The notes below the pieces were generated by a model, which worked only from the letters and a program-made list of their open reading frames with translations, made no database searches and was not told the origin of the DNA. Source: an uncultured euryarchaeote (GTDB lineage: Archaea; Thermoplasmatota; Poseidoniia; Poseidoniales; Poseidoniaceae). From it: DNA of 5,376 bases. The DNA lies in NCBI GenBank assembly GCA_937892665.1, contig CALBJF010000255.1, positions 1 to 5,376 on the forward strand, given 5' to 3'. The position numbers were made by a program, and so were the translations under genes. Position 1 is the first letter of the stretch. The number at the start of each line of letters is the position of its first letter. Positions 4,979 to 5,376 of the stretch are shown in pieces.

Positions 4979-5376
4979 CTAAGGAGCGCCTAATCCGCTT
5001 ATGCTTCCCATTAATTGGTCCGTAAATCGGCGATAAAGTGCAGCCAATTCAGCACGGATTTCATGTTCTTCTTTCTTAGAAAGTTGAAGCAATGATTCTG
5101 CAGTTTGTTCCCCACCATTTACATCAGTGAGCCATTGATACCATGTCAGTCCTTCTCCTGCAATGAAATGAACAGGTCGGTGCAATCGAGGGAGCTTATG
5201 CTCTTGAGGTTTCATCATGTCACGACTTCCAATGATGGCTAACGGTACAACCACTGTATGAGGGTACGATGCAGCAAGGCGAGCTACACCAGTCTTTCCA
5301 GGAAGCAAGAACGGTGCTTCTTCACGCTTCGAGCGGGTTCCTTCTGGGAAAATACCGAGTGCACGTCCTTGATCAA
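4979..5376 (-). CDS. PlsC-like 1-acylglycerol-3-phosphate acyltransferase (C-terminal part, N-terminus beyond window)
   Basis: PlsC-type enzymes transfer an acyl group to the 2-position of lysophosphatidic acid at the membrane, a step of bacterial-style ester-lipid synthesis. The 131 visible residues begin inside the catalytic domain. GRALGIFPEGTRSKREEAPF (3-22 of the visible part) contains the FPEGTRS glycerol-phosphate-binding motif at 5350-5330. GKTGVARLA follows, then VVVPLAIIGSRD, which is the fourth conserved block. A helical C-terminal part ends in YRRFTDQLMGSISGLGAP. The H-x4-D catalytic motif and any membrane segment would lie beyond base 5376. The stop is TAG at 4981-4979, 51 bp before thyA. 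Related acyltransferases act on other acceptors, so the exact substrate is open. In an archaeon this gene is notable because the normal membrane lipids are isoprenoid ethers. Confidence 0.92.
   Translation of the reverse strand, partial: DQGRALGIFPEGTRSKREEAPFLLPGKTGVARLAASYPHTVVVPLAIIGSRDMMKPQEHKLPRLHRPVHFIAGEGLTWYQWLTDVNGGEQTAESLLQLSKKEEHEIRAELAALYRRFTDQLMGSISGLGAP

Noticed and set aside
1..5376. Search for CRISPR arrays, insertion sequences, tRNA genes, toxin-antitoxin or defence modules.
   Set aside because: No spaced repeats, terminal inverted repeats, transposase motifs, tRNA-like cloverleaf or defence-protein motifs were seen. Nearly all sequence is accounted for by housekeeping genes.

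Overview
The window looks like ordinary housekeeping sequence from a mesophilic, probably marine archaeon. My best guess is Marine Group II Euryarchaeota (Poseidoniales). The archaeal markers are ribosomal protein eS1 (S3Ae) and a COG1325-type RNA-binding protein (predicted exosome-associated). They sit beside bacterial-type genes (ThyA, FolA and a PlsC-like acyltransferase), a mix known from Marine Group II. The lineage is an inference from gene content and was not tested by phylogeny.

Layout. The left block (1-1305) is on the minus strand. In the direction of transcription it holds a COG1325 RNA-binding protein (1305-892), a seven-iron ferredoxin (821 or 860 to 546) and the N-terminal half of PdxS, the PLP synthase subunit (483-1, cut by the window edge). 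A 123-bp divergent gap (1306-1428) separates it from a plus-strand block. That block holds eS1 with an acidic linker and a C-terminal SAP-like motif (1429-2397), a purine nucleoside/methylthioadenosine phosphorylase-family enzyme (2438-3223) and a MazG-like NTP pyrophosphohydrolase (3252-3620). The MazG gene runs tail to tail, with a 6-bp overlap, into a minus-strand block. In transcription order that block is a partial PlsC-like acyltransferase (5376-4979), thyA (4927-4133) and folA (4127-3615).

How the genes relate. thyA and folA form the classic dTMP module: ThyA uses methylene-tetrahydrofolate and releases dihydrofolate, and FolA reduces it back. The folA ribosome-binding site overlaps the thyA stop codon, so the two are probably translated as a coupled pair. 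The converging MazG-like protein and the phosphorylase are also nucleotide-related (pool cleaning and nucleoside salvage), so 2438-4927 is loosely a nucleotide-metabolism neighbourhood. thyA and folA have GGTG ribosome-binding motifs, whereas the other starts have none that is clear, which fits the mix of leadered and leaderless initiation common in archaea.

No mobile element, CRISPR array, tRNA or rRNA was seen, and no stretch over 300 bp lacks a gene. I did not find an undescribed multi-gene system. The points most worth a second look are the SAP-like tail on eS1, the purine-site residues of the phosphorylase, and the ester-lipid-type acyltransferase in an archaeal context.
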